Assembly (NCBI GenBank): GCA_035715725.1
Contig: DASTKT010000178.1
Location: 1 to 44,383, forward strand
DNA length: 44,383 bases
Reading direction: 5' to 3'
DNA from: JADGGV01 sp035715725
GTDB taxonomy: Bacteria; Gemmatimonadota; Gemmatimonadetes; Longimicrobiales; RSA9
Position 1 is the stretch's first letter; each line of letters opens with the position of its first letter. Below the pieces are notes generated by a model, which worked only from the letters and a program-made list of their open reading frames with translations, had not been told where the DNA came from and did no database searches. This document shows, one piece after another, positions 8,473-16,566 of this stretch. Both the position numbers and the translations under genes were made by a program.

Positions 8473-9333
8473 TCACGGCAGGTAGCAGAACCGGCCGGCG
8501 TCGGCCATGGCGCGGCAGGTCTCGAGGACATCGGTGGCGCGCACGGCGATGATCTCCAGCCGGCCCACCCGGGCCTCGCTCCAGGCGCCGCGCCGCTGCA
8601 GGTCGGGCACCATCAGGCTCATGCGGCGCCTCGCCGAGAGCGCCGGCTCGAAGAGCCGCATGCGCGACGTGTAGAGGCAGCCCTTCGCGTCCCTCGTCTG
8701 GAGCGTGAACTCCTCGACCGTGAAGGGCGAGGCGGGGAGGCGCGGCTCGAGGAGCTCCTCCACGCAGTGGTAGAACGTCATCGGCTGCAGCCCGGTGCCG
8801 AGCATCACCACCCTGGCGTCGGCGTCGAGCATCCGGTGGTAGGCGGTCTCCCGCCCGCACGGCGTGCGCGCCTCCCAGTCGTCGCCGACCAGGGACGTGC
8901 CCCGGGCGCCCCACGCCGCCACCGGGTGCGTCGGGTTGATGCTGCGCACGACGCCCGGCGTCCGGCGCAGGATCTCGGTCATGAACCCCATCAGCGACGG
9001 CGCACGGCGCAGGTCGGTCACGGGGTGCGTGCGCACGTACTCGACGGCCGTGCTCGTGAAGGGCTGCGTCGGCATGAGGATGCCGCCGTCGGGCCCGACC
9101 GACTCCTGTAGCGTGCGGAGCGCGTCCTGGAGCGTCCCGCGGAAGCCGAGGAACTGCTGGAAGGAGGAGTGGACGCAGAGCACGTCGCCGGTCCGCACGC
9201 CGACGCCCCGCAGCGCCGCCAGGAAGTCGGCCGGCGTGAAGGCGTGAACGCGGGTGATGTAGGCCGTGCGGGCGCTCTGCCGCAGCCGCCTGGCCGCGGG
9301 CTTCAGCCCCTCCAGGAGTCTCGGAACTCGCAT
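8473..9333 (-). CDS. AAC(3)-fold N-acyltransferase
   Basis: 286-residue member of the aminoglycoside 3-N-acetyltransferase superfamily. Family landmarks: VHSSFQQF (about 54-61), GGILMPTQPFT (about 83-93), NPTHPVAAWG (about 133-142) and MTFYHCVEE (about 185-193) with the conserved His and Glu. Many such proteins are not resistance enzymes but sit in polysaccharide or natural-product loci and acylate amino sugars or other amines. Here it lies 22 nt upstream of the ACP, so an ACP-bound acyl donor is plausible (inference). It overlaps the preceding gene by 31 nt. Confidence 0.85.
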   Translation of the reverse strand: MRVPRLLEGLKPAARRLRQSARTAYITRVHAFTPADFLAALRGVGVRTGDVLCVHSSFQQFLGFRGTLQDALRTLQESVGPDGGILMPTQPFTSTAVEYVRTHPVTDLRRAPSLMGFMTEILRRTPGVVRSINPTHPVAAWGARGTSLVGDDWEARTPCGRETAYHRMLDADARVVMLGTGLQPMTFYHCVEELLEPRLPASPFTVEEFTLQTRDAKGCLYTSRMRLFEPALSARRRMSLMVPDLQRRGAWSEARVGRLEIIAVRATDVLETCRAMADAGRFCYLP

Positions 9334-10586
9334 GCGCCGCCGCTTTCGGCGCCGGCCGCTCCGGCAATCTCCCGCTGGAGCACCAGGGCCTCGACGAAGA
9401 AGTTGGTCGCCCAGTTCAGGATCTTGAGCCGGCCGTAGTCGCCCCACGTCGGCCACGAGCCGGGCACGCCGCCCCGCAGCCGCGGGTCCGGGTTGTCGAC
9501 GTCGTGCCGCCGCATCAGGTAGCCGGTGGCGCGCTGCATCGCCTCGTGGTAGCGCCGCTCCCCCGTGAGCTGGAACAGCCGGCCCCAGACGATCGCCGTC
9601 TGCGCGGTGCCGGTGAGGCAGCACCAGTCGACGGTCCCCCGGAAATCCGGCCCGATGCGCCCCGGGATGAAGCCCTCGCCGTCCATGAGTCCGAGCAGGC
9701 TGTCCGCGGTGCGTCGGGCGGCGCGCACGAAATCCTGGCGCCCGGCGACGACGCCGACGCCGAGCAGTCCCTGCATCGCGTAGGCGACGGTGTGCAGCAG
9801 CGGCTGGGAGGCGTCCACGAGACAGCAGTCGCGGAACCAGCCGTTCGGCTCCTGGCGCGACGTGCAGAACTCGGCGTTGCGGACGGCGCCCTCGATGGCC
9901 CGCTCGTTTCCGGCCACCCGGCCGCCCTCGGCCAGTCCCCACGCCGCCTTGACGTTGTAGACGGTGGCGTTCGGGTCGGCGAACCGGGAGTTGCCCTTGC
10001 GCCAGTCGCCGTTCGGCTCCTGCAGCTCGAGGAGCCAATCGCTCGCGCGCCGGATCGAGGCCAGGAACCGCGGATCGGTGGTCCGCTCGTAGAGCGCGCT
10101 CCACCCCAGCAGGACCATCCCGGTGTTGAAGACCGCGGGCGTCGGCGCCGTGTCGGCGCGCCCGCCCATGACGGCTCCGCACTCCATCTGGACGTCGCTC
10201 TCCCAGCGCCCCATCTCGACGGCCCGGGCGAGGAGCGACTCGTCCCGGTAGACGTCGGCCAGCTTCAGGAACGTGGGGATGATGTAGCCGGTCGTCTCCG
10301 GGTAGCTCGCCTCCCACGCGCCGCCGAAGTCCACCCCGTACGACACGCCGCGGTCGGCGCCGGCGTCCTGCGCGCGCTCGAGCCAGAGCACGGCCTCCCG
10401 CAGATGCCGCTCGGGATCGACTGCGGCGGGGGCCTCGTGGTAGAGGCCGCCCCGGCGGAGCCGGTCGGCGTACAGCGAGCCCTTCGTCTTCAGCGCCCGG
10501 AGCGGCGCCAGCAGAGCGCGCCGCACGCGACGGCCGGCGCCGTCTCGAGGCTCTCGATGTCCGCCCTGCGCGCGCGCGTCCCGCAT
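9303..10586 (-). CDS. alpha/alpha-toroid protein (prenyltransferase/glycosidase-like fold), first gene of LuxC/E operon
   Basis: 427-residue soluble protein without signal peptide. It contains repeated helical-hairpin elements with Trp-rich turns such as LLELQEPNGDWRKGN, RQEPNGWFRDCC and WGDYGRLKILNWATNFFVEAL, which resemble the QW-like repeats of alpha/alpha-barrel enzymes (six-hairpin glycosidases, terpene-cyclase-like folds). I cannot assign a reaction. The ATG at 10586 is the first start; a GTG at 10526 would remove 20 poorly ordered Arg-rich residues, and neither has a clear ribosome site. It begins the operon and overlaps the AAC(3)-like gene by 31 nt. Similar proteins are seen near exopolysaccharide genes, which would favour a carbohydrate substrate. 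Confidence 0.75.
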   Translation of the reverse strand: MRDARAQGGHREPRDGAGRRVRRALLAPLRALKTKGSLYADRLRRGGLYHEAPAAVDPERHLREAVLWLERAQDAGADRGVSYGVDFGGAWEASYPETTGYIIPTFLKLADVYRDESLLARAVEMGRWESDVQMECGAVMGGRADTAPTPAVFNTGMVLLGWSALYERTTDPRFLASIRRASDWLLELQEPNGDWRKGNSRFADPNATVYNVKAAWGLAEGGRVAGNERAIEGAVRNAEFCTSRQEPNGWFRDCCLVDASQPLLHTVAYAMQGLLGVGVVAGRQDFVRAARRTADSLLGLMDGEGFIPGRIGPDFRGTVDWCCLTGTAQTAIVWGRLFQLTGERRYHEAMQRATGYLMRRHDVDNPDPRLRGGVPGSWPTWGDYGRLKILNWATNFFVEALVLQREIAGAAGAESGGACEFRDSWRG

Positions 10587-11418
10587 GGGTGATCCGGTGT
10601 AGGGCCTCGGGGGAGGTGATCGGGCCGGTGGAGACGAAGCGCGGCGTCGCGGCGTTCGGGCCCCCGCGCAGGGTCGGCTCGCCGAACCCGGGACACGCCG
10701 CCGGGTTCGAGTCCGCCCACGCCGCCGCGCTCCGTGGGCCGGGTCGCGGGGGGGCCATCGTCAGCAGGTGGGGGGCCGCGCCGGACTGGCGGCGTGGGTC
10801 GTGGAGAGGCGGTCGACGCTGTGTTTCAGGGGCCAGGGCGTAGATAGCGCCGGGTCGGCGGGCATGTCAAGGACGCGCTCCCGCCGGAAGCCATGGCGAC
10901 ACGGCGAGGATCAGTCGGGCCATGGCGGCTTGCCGATGCTGAAAGGTCAGGAGGGGAACGGATCAACAGCGTTTTCACCACGGAGGACACAGAGCACACG
11001 GAGAACGGCCCGAGCCGGCGGGGAGCAGCCCTCGTCGGCGTCCGAACGGGATTCTATCTCACAGGGAGCTCGGGAGCTTGGGAGGACGGCCTGTGCCGGC
11101 GGGGGCAGCGTCCGCGGCGAACGCATGCATCCACTATTGAAGTTGGAACCGGGCTGCGCCGCCTCCTGCGCCGACGCCGGAAAACGAATCGGGGTTGCAC
11201 CGGTGACCCGCGTTCCACCGGTCCAACCCCAAAAAGGAGGCTTCCGCTACGACGACCTCGCGCCGCCCGCAGCGGGTCTCCCCAGCTCCCCTGCTCCCTG
11301 TGAAAAATTCGTTCGGTTGCCGACGAAGCTTCGCCGCCCCGCTTTCCGTTGCCGCCCTCTGCGCCCTCTGCGCCTCTGCGGTGAAAACGCCGTTCGCGTG
11401 CCCTGCCAGGTTGCCGGC
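10587..11418. repeat. 832-bp gene-free spacer with a nested imperfect palindrome
   Basis: No convincing gene. Two diverged arms in opposite orientation, about 10965-11089 and 11273-11394, share in order: an outer block (GCGTTTTCACC...), CGGAGG/CAGAGG-type ACAGAG steps, a CGTCGGC..CCGAACG block, TCACAGGGAGC and GGGAGCTTGGG/GGGAGCTGGGG. Between them lies a tight hairpin at 11191-11230 whose 15-nt arms (GGGGTTGCACCGGTG on the left) pair with one mismatch around a 10-nt loop, followed by five A. The arms carry the TTCACCACGGAGGACACAGAG-type motif that recurs near the vapBC genes. Left of 10965 I see only GC-rich sequence. Confidence 0.7.
11191..11230. repeat. 15-bp stem hairpin at the palindrome centre
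   Basis: Arms 11191-11205 and 11216-11230 are reverse complements except at one position, with a 10-nt loop. The A-run at 11231-11235 would be a T-run on the minus strand but lies before the hairpin for leftward transcripts, so it is not a standard terminator for the CoA-ligase operon. Confidence 0.7.
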
Positions 11419-13554
11419 CTACCGCACCACCGCCCGCGCATCCACCGCCACCGCGCGGTCCGGGTACGCGAACACCGGGTTCGCCTCGACCTCGACCACC
11501 GCCGGGTTCGCCAGCAGCACGTCCCCGAGCGCGACGGCCAGCTCCGCCACCGCGCGCGCGTCCGCCGCCGGCCCGCCGCGCACGCCGCGCAGCACGCGCC
11601 CGACCGCCGTCGCTTCCAGTGCCTCGACCACGGCCTCCGGCTCGACCGGCAGCACCCGCACCGCCACGTCCCGCATGAGCTCCACCGCCGTGCCACCGGC
11701 GCCGACCACGAGGACCGGCCCGAAGTCCGGGTCCCGCCGCGCGCCCACCAGCAGCTCCGCCACCGGAGGTGGCAGCATCCGGGCGACGAGGACGCCGCGG
11801 ACGTCCGGCTCGGTCCCCTGCTCCGCCGCGTACGCCGCCGCCGACCGCGCGATCTCGCGGAAGGCCGCGGCCGCCGCCTCGCCGCCGCGCACGCCCAGCG
11901 CGACGCCGCCCGCCTCCGTCTTATGCGGGATCGCCGGCGAGATCACCTTCAGCGCCAGCGCCGCGCCGAGCCGCTCGGCCGCCGCCGCCGCCGCCCGCTC
12001 GTCCGCCGCCGGCTCCGCCGGCACCAGGGCGACGCCGTATCGCTCGAGCAGCGCCCGCGCCTCCGGCTCCAGGAGCATCGTCCGGCCCTCGCGCCGCGCG
12101 GCCGCGAGCGCGTCGTCCGCCGCGGCCGGCGTCCGCCGAGCCGGCGCGGATGCCCGCTCCCGCAGCCGCCCCCATTCCCACGCCGCCGCGATGCACGCGC
12201 ACGCCACCTCCAGCGAGCCGGCCACCGGCACGCCCTCCTCCCGCAGCACCCGGAGCGGCTCGCTCCCCGACGTCGCATACAGCGAGTGCACGACGAGCGG
12301 CTTGCCGGCTCCCGCCGCGAGCGCCGCCAGCTCCGCGGCCGTCCGGCGCTCCTCCGCCTCGAGCGAGGCGGCGAAGCGGATCGCGTAGCCGCCGAAGAGC
12401 CCCACCATCGCGACGCCGCCCACCGCGTCGTCCTCCAGCAGCGCGAGCAGCGCGTCCGTGAAGACCGCCGGGCTCGCGTCCGTCGCCCCGGCCACGTCCA
12501 CCGGGTTCGCGACGCCCGCGGCCGGCCCGAGCAGCTCGCGCAACCGCGCGCGTGTGCGCTCCGCCAGATGCGCCAGCGGCACGCCCCGCTGGCTCAGCGC
12601 GTCCGCCGCCAGCGTCGCATGGCCGCCGCCGTCCGACAGCACCGCCACGCCGCGCCACGCCCGGACCGGCGGCTGGAGCGCCAGCGTCTCGCCCACGGCC
12701 AGCAGCTCGTCCGTCCGCCCCACCTCGAGCACGCCGGCCTGCCGCATGGCGGCGCGGAACACGCCGTACTCCCCCACCACCGCGCCGGTGTGCGTACGCG
12801 CCGCCGCCGTGCCGGCGTGCGAGCGCCCGCCCTTCAGCAGCACCACCGGCTTCACCCGCGTCGTGCGCTCCGCCTCCTCGAGGAACGCGCGGCCGTCCCG
12901 CAGCCCCTCGACGTACATCACGATGGCCGCGGTCCCCGGGTCGTCGCGCAGGTAGGAGAGGTAGTCGTGGAAGGAGAGGTCCGCCTGGTTCCCCACGCCG
13001 ATGCAGAGCGAGATCCCCTCGCCCGCCGCCGCGGCCTCGTTCATCAGGGCGAGGGCCATGTTGCCGGACTGGACGAGCAGCGCCAGGCGGCCCGGGCGCA
13101 GCCCCCGCGCGCCGATCAGGTTCAGCCGCGCCGGCAGGTTCAGGATCCCCGACGTGTTCGGCCCGACGACGCGCAACCCCGTCCGCCGCGCGACCTCGCG
13201 CACGCGCGCCTCCAGCGCGACGCCCGCGCCGCCCGCCTCCGCGAAGCCGAGCGCCAGCACGACCGCGCCGCGGATCCCCCGCGCCGCGCACGCCTCCAGC
13301 ACCTCCGGCACCACGGCCGCCGGGGTGCACACCAGCGCCAGCTCCACGTCCGCCGGCAGCTCCGCCACCGACGCCGTCACCGGCAGCCCCAGGATCGTGC
13401 CGCCCCGCGGGTTCACCGGGTGGATCGCGCCCGGGTAGCCCTGCTCCTGGAGCGCCCGGATCGTCTGGAAGCCGCGCTTTGTGGGGTCCTGCGAGGCGCC
13501 CACGATCGCCACGGACCGCGGGTTCAGCACCGGCTCGAGCGGATGCGGCATCAT
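11419..13554 (-). CDS. NDP-forming acyl-CoA synthetase (acetate-CoA ligase type, fused alpha-beta)
   Basis: 711-residue fused enzyme that interconverts acyl-CoA plus NDP and Pi with acid plus NTP. Domain order: CoA-binding Rossmann domain (SVAIVGASQDPTKRGFQ near 14-30), succinyl-CoA-ligase-like domains with the phospho-histidine loop ARTHTGAVVGEYG, then an ATP-grasp domain from about 475 with IPHKTEAGGVALGV, which carries the second histidine of the phosphate relay. The ATG at 13554 overlaps the crotonase stop as ATGA. With the crotonase it probably handles CoA thioesters from fatty, aromatic or amino-acid breakdown. An Ala-rich linker is present at about 455-475. Confidence 0.9.
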   Translation of the reverse strand: MMPHPLEPVLNPRSVAIVGASQDPTKRGFQTIRALQEQGYPGAIHPVNPRGGTILGLPVTASVAELPADVELALVCTPAAVVPEVLEACAARGIRGAVVLALGFAEAGGAGVALEARVREVARRTGLRVVGPNTSGILNLPARLNLIGARGLRPGRLALLVQSGNMALALMNEAAAAGEGISLCIGVGNQADLSFHDYLSYLRDDPGTAAIVMYVEGLRDGRAFLEEAERTTRVKPVVLLKGGRSHAGTAAARTHTGAVVGEYGVFRAAMRQAGVLEVGRTDELLAVGETLALQPPVRAWRGVAVLSDGGGHATLAADALSQRGVPLAHLAERTRARLRELLGPAAGVANPVDVAGATDASPAVFTDALLALLEDDAVGGVAMVGLFGGYAIRFAASLEAEERRTAAELAALAAGAGKPLVVHSLYATSGSEPLRVLREEGVPVAGSLEVACACIAAAWEWGRLRERASAPARRTPAAADDALAAARREGRTMLLEPEARALLERYGVALVPAEPAADERAAAAAAERLGAALALKVISPAIPHKTEAGGVALGVRGGEAAAAAFREIARSAAAYAAEQGTEPDVRGVLVARMLPPPVAELLVGARRDPDFGPVLVVGAGGTAVELMRDVAVRVLPVEPEAVVEALEATAVGRVLRGVRGGPAADARAVAELAVALGDVLLANPAVVEVEANPVFAYPDRAVAVDARAVVR

Positions 13555-14387
13555 TCCCCGGTGAAGCGGGGGTCGCGCCGCTCGTGGAACGCCCGCACCC
13601 CCTCGCGCCAGTCCCGCGTCGCCATGCACGCCAGCAGCGCCTGCGCCTCCCGCGCGAGCGCCCGCCCGCGCCCGAGCCGCATCGCACCGCCCAGCAGCCG
13701 CTTCGCGTGCGCCATCGGCACCGGCGCCCGCGCCGCCAGCCGCGCCGCCAGCTCCAGCGCCGTCGGCACGACGTCCTCGGCCGCGACGACGCGGTTCGCG
13801 AGCCCCCACGCCACCGCCTGCTCCGGCGTGAAGAAGTCCGCCAGCAGCACCAGCTCCTTCGCCCGCAGCAGGCCGACGCGCTCCGGCAGCGCGTACACGG
13901 TGCCCCCGCCCACGAACGTGCCCAGCGCCACCTCCGGCATCCGCAGCTTCGCCTCCCGCGAGATGACGACGAGGTCCGACGACAGCGTCAGCTCCAGCCC
14001 CGCGCCGATCGCGTGCCCGTTCACCGCCGCGACGATCGGCTTCTCCAGCCGCTGCATCGCGCGGTACGCCCGCTGCCCGGCCCGGACGTAGGCGCGCCGC
14101 TCCGCCGGCGTCGGATCGCCCGCGCCGTGCGCCTTCAGGTCCGCGCCCACGCAGAACGCCCGCCCCGCGCCCGTCAGCACGACCGCCCGGACCGCCCGGT
14201 CCCCGGCGATCCGGCCGAGCGCCTCGAGCAGCGCCTCGTACAGCGGCTGCGAGACGGCGTTCAGCCGGTCCGGCCGGTTCAGCGTGAGGATCGCGACCGG
14301 ACCTTCACGGGATGTCAGCAGTGGCGCGGCGCCGGGATCCACGGCGGCCTCCCCTTCGACGGGATTCGCGTTGCCGGCGCGGCGCAC
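13551..14387 (-). CDS. enoyl-CoA hydratase/isomerase (crotonase family)
   Basis: 278-residue crotonase. The oxyanion-hole segments are GRAFCVGADLKAHG and NGHAIGAGLELTLSSD. The first catalytic glutamate is present in RMPEVALGTFVGGGT, matching the PE of rat hydratase Glu144. The position of the second glutamate in hydratases is not clear, so isomerase or other crotonase activity remains possible. The start is a GTG at 14387; about 25 residues precede the conserved core, so a later start cannot be excluded. It is translationally coupled to the NDP-forming ligase (4-nt overlap). Confidence 0.88.
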   Translation of the reverse strand: MRRAGNANPVEGEAAVDPGAAPLLTSREGPVAILTLNRPDRLNAVSQPLYEALLEALGRIAGDRAVRAVVLTGAGRAFCVGADLKAHGAGDPTPAERRAYVRAGQRAYRAMQRLEKPIVAAVNGHAIGAGLELTLSSDLVVISREAKLRMPEVALGTFVGGGTVYALPERVGLLRAKELVLLADFFTPEQAVAWGLANRVVAAEDVVPTALELAARLAARAPVPMAHAKRLLGGAMRLGRGRALAREAQALLACMATRDWREGVRAFHERRDPRFTGE

Positions 14388-14404
14388 CGGTGTGGGCGGC
14401 AGCG

Positions 14405-14560
14405 GGCCGGAATGGCCGGGGGAAATCTCCCGGCGGCGTTCCGGCCACGCAAGCCGTCGCGGAGCCGCGACAGCGGGACGCCGCGGGAGCCCGGGAGCCC
14501 CGGCCGGCGCCGCCGCGGCGCAAGCGGGGCGCCGGCCGGAGGGGCGGCCGTCATCCGGGA
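14405..14560 (+). ncRNA. structured leader, possible riboswitch-like element
   Basis: A spacer between divergent genes holds ordered structure. GGCCGGAA (14405-14412) pairs with TTCCGGCC (14439-14446) around an inner CCGGG/CCCGG stem. This is followed by CACGCAAGCC, a GTCGCGGAGCCGCGAC hairpin and AGCGGGACGCCGCGGGAG. The ACGCAA-GCC/hairpin/AGC-GGG order loosely resembles the 3' half of GEMM (cyclic-di-GMP-I) riboswitches, but the GCAAACC part is missing and one A of GCAAAGCC is absent. It would lie in the leader of the lipoprotein gene at 14657. Weak evidence. Confidence 0.25.
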
Positions 14561-14656
14561 TGCCGAGTGACCGCCGCCCGTGCTGCGTCGTCTGTTTCCC
14601 GTGCCGGCCGCGCCGCGGCCGGCGTGGCTCCCCCTGGTTTCACCGGAGGCACCCCC

Positions 14657-15475
14657 ATGCGATTCCGACCGCTCCACGCCGCCTTCGTCCCCCTCGTGCT
14701 GCTGGCCTGTTCCGGCGACTCGACCGGCGGCGGCGGCGCCTCGCAGGTGCGGATCCGCTTCTCCGTCCCGTCGGCCCCGCGCGCCGACGTGGTGACCACC
14801 GCCGCGACGGCCGGCATGCTCGACACGCCGCTCGTCGTGACCGGCTCGAACGGCACGCTCACGATCACGAGGATCGTGATGGTGGTCTCGAAGTTCGCGT
14901 TGAAGGGCGAGCACGACTGCGTCCGCGCGGACAGCACGCACCAGGAGCACGGCGAGCACGAGCGCGACTGCCGCTTCCGCGGCAAGCCGTTCCTCCTCGA
15001 CCTGCCGCTCGGCGGAGGCGACGTTTCCGTGGCCACCGATGCCGTCCCGGCCGGCACGTACGACGAGCTGAAGTTCAAGGTGCGGGACCTGCACGAGGAT
15101 GCCGATGACGACGACGACGCCCACGAGCAGGCCGGCCTCGCCGAGGTTCGCGCCGCCCTGAAGCAGGCGTTCCCGGACGTCCCCGACGCCGCCAGCATGG
15201 TCGTGACCGGCACGTTCACGCCGACGGGCGGCACCGCCAAGCCGTTCACGACGTACTTCCGCGCCGAGGTCGAGGTCGAGATGCCGATCGACCCGCCGCT
15301 CGTCGTCCCCGCCGGCGGCGGCAGCCCGACCGTCACGGTCCACCTCGATCCGACGCGCTGGTTCGAGCGGTCGAGCGACCGCGTGCTGGACCTCTCGGCG
15401 TTCGACGGCCGCCTCCTCCCGTTCGAGGCGGACATGCACGTCGGATTCGAGCGCTGCGACCACGACAGGGACTAG
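14657..15475 (+). CDS. secreted lipoprotein of unknown function, DUF4382-like
   Basis: 272 residues. It begins with a lipoprotein signal peptide (LVLLAC with Cys18), then a Gly/Ser linker and a beta-rich domain. The domain contains LTITRIVMVVSKFALKG, a His/Asp/Glu-rich stretch near 95-110, PAGTYDELKFKV, and a second acidic segment with a DADDDDDAHE run near 148-157. The pattern of interaction strands with PAG-YxxLxx is reminiscent of DUF4382 envelope lipoproteins, but the family call is tentative. The acidic and His-rich loops could bind divalent metal (inference). GGAGG at 14645-14649 supports the ATG at 14657. Confidence 0.8.
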   Translation: MRFRPLHAAFVPLVLLACSGDSTGGGGASQVRIRFSVPSAPRADVVTTAATAGMLDTPLVVTGSNGTLTITRIVMVVSKFALKGEHDCVRADSTHQEHGEHERDCRFRGKPFLLDLPLGGGDVSVATDAVPAGTYDELKFKVRDLHEDADDDDDAHEQAGLAEVRAALKQAFPDVPDAASMVVTGTFTPTGGTAKPFTTYFRAEVEVEMPIDPPLVVPAGGGSPTVTVHLDPTRWFERSSDRVLDLSAFDGRLLPFEADMHVGFERCDHDRD

Positions 15476-15510
15476 GGGTCGGGCCGGCGCTCGGGCGCGC
15501 CGCCTCTCAT

Positions 15511-15572
15511 CGAGTGAGGGAGTGGGAGAGCGCGGGAGTGGGAGACCGCGGTTTCCCCCGCTCCCCCACTCG
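15511..15572. terminator. bidirectional hairpin between convergent genes
   Basis: CGAGTGAGGGAG (15511-15522) pairs with CTCCCCCACTCG (15561-15572) with one mismatch, and the inner GGGAGACCGCGG/TTTCCC region extends the fold. It sits between the stops of the lipoprotein gene (15475) and the cytochrome gene (15589), where a shared transcription stop is expected. There is no T-run, so Rho-independent action is uncertain. Confidence 0.5.
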
Positions 15573-15588
15573 AACGATGGCCCCGCCC

Positions 15589-16566
15589 CTACCCCCCGCC
15601 CGCCGCCGGTGGCGTCCGCCGCTCCACCACGCTGCTCACCGGCTTCACCGTCCGGAGGTACCGGTAGATCGCCCGCAGGTCGGCGTCCGTCATGCGGCGG
15701 TACTCGCGCCACGGCATGAACGGATGCAGCGTGTCCCCCTTCGGGTTGATGCCGGTGCGCATCGTCCGCAGGAAGTCCTCCTCGCTCCAGCGGCCGATGC
15801 CGGTGGCGCTGTCCGGCGTGAGGTTCGACGGGTTCTGCGGGAAGCCCTTGGGCGGATCGTTCGTCCCGGCGAACAGCTTGCCCCGGTCCGGCGTCGAGCG
15901 GATCCCCTTGCGGGGAGTGTGGCAGTCGGAGCAGAGCGCCGCGTGCAGCGCGAGGTAGCCGCCGTACTCGGCGGTGGCCCCGCGCGGCGGCGCCGTCGCC
16001 GTGGTCCCTTTCACCGGGCCGAGGAAGAACAGCGCACCAATGCGGAACATCAGGTTGTGGTCGCTCTTCACCCGCTTCCGCACCGGCCGCAGGCTCCTGA
16101 GATAGCGCGCCACGGCCAGCGCATCCCGGTCCGACAGCTCGTGCAGCGCCTCGTACGGCATGACCGGCGCGAGCACGGCGCCGTCGCGGCGCTCGCCGTT
16201 CCGGATCGCCCGCACGATCTCCGCGTCGCTCCACTCGCCGAGGCCCGTCTCCGCGTCCGGCGTCAGGTTCGCCGCCCGGATCGTCCCGAGCCGCCAGTCC
16301 TTGAACTCCAACCCGCCGCTCAATGGGCCGTCCGCGTCCCGCTGCGGCTCCGCCGCGTGGCAGTGGCCGCATACGGCGACGTCGCGCACGACGTACTCCC
16401 CCCGCGCCACGAGGCCGGCCGTGTCGCCCACGGTGGACGCCGGCAGGCCGGGGAGCGGCACGTGGCCGCCGCCGCACGCCGCGGCGGTGGCCGCCAGCAA
16501 CGCGGCGAGGACGCCGTGCGTCGCCTGAAGGGGGAGTTCCGAGGTGCGGGCGCTACGAGCGGGCAT
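15589..16566 (-). CDS. dihaem cytochrome c lipoprotein
   Basis: 325-residue periplasmic electron carrier. Residues 1-31 form a lipoprotein signal ending in ATAAAC with Cys31. There are two c-type haem sites, CGHCH (66-70) and CSDCH (212-216), each followed by a NLTPD motif and a distal methionine (MPYEA near 136, MPW near 284), so it is two tandem cytochrome c domains of the type found in alcohol/aldehyde dehydrogenase subunits. The ATG at 16566 is chosen because GGAGGAG precedes it; upstream in-frame sequence is repeat DNA. It may accept electrons from a periplasmic dehydrogenase, but none is adjacent. Confidence 0.9.
   Translation of the reverse strand: MPARSARTSELPLQATHGVLAALLAATAAACGGGHVPLPGLPASTVGDTAGLVARGEYVVRDVAVCGHCHAAEPQRDADGPLSGGLEFKDWRLGTIRAANLTPDAETGLGEWSDAEIVRAIRNGERRDGAVLAPVMPYEALHELSDRDALAVARYLRSLRPVRKRVKSDHNLMFRIGALFFLGPVKGTTATAPPRGATAEYGGYLALHAALCSDCHTPRKGIRSTPDRGKLFAGTNDPPKGFPQNPSNLTPDSATGIGRWSEEDFLRTMRTGINPKGDTLHPFMPWREYRRMTDADLRAIYRYLRTVKPVSSVVERRTPPAAGGG

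Noticed and set aside
8473..9333. Aminoglycoside resistance gene
   Set aside because: The AAC(3) fold is clear, but the gene is embedded in a biosynthetic operon next to an ACP, and fold membership alone does not show drug acetylation.
10698..10715. tRNA-like GGGTTCGAGTCC string
   Set aside because: The flanks cannot form T, anticodon and acceptor stems; it is a chance match.
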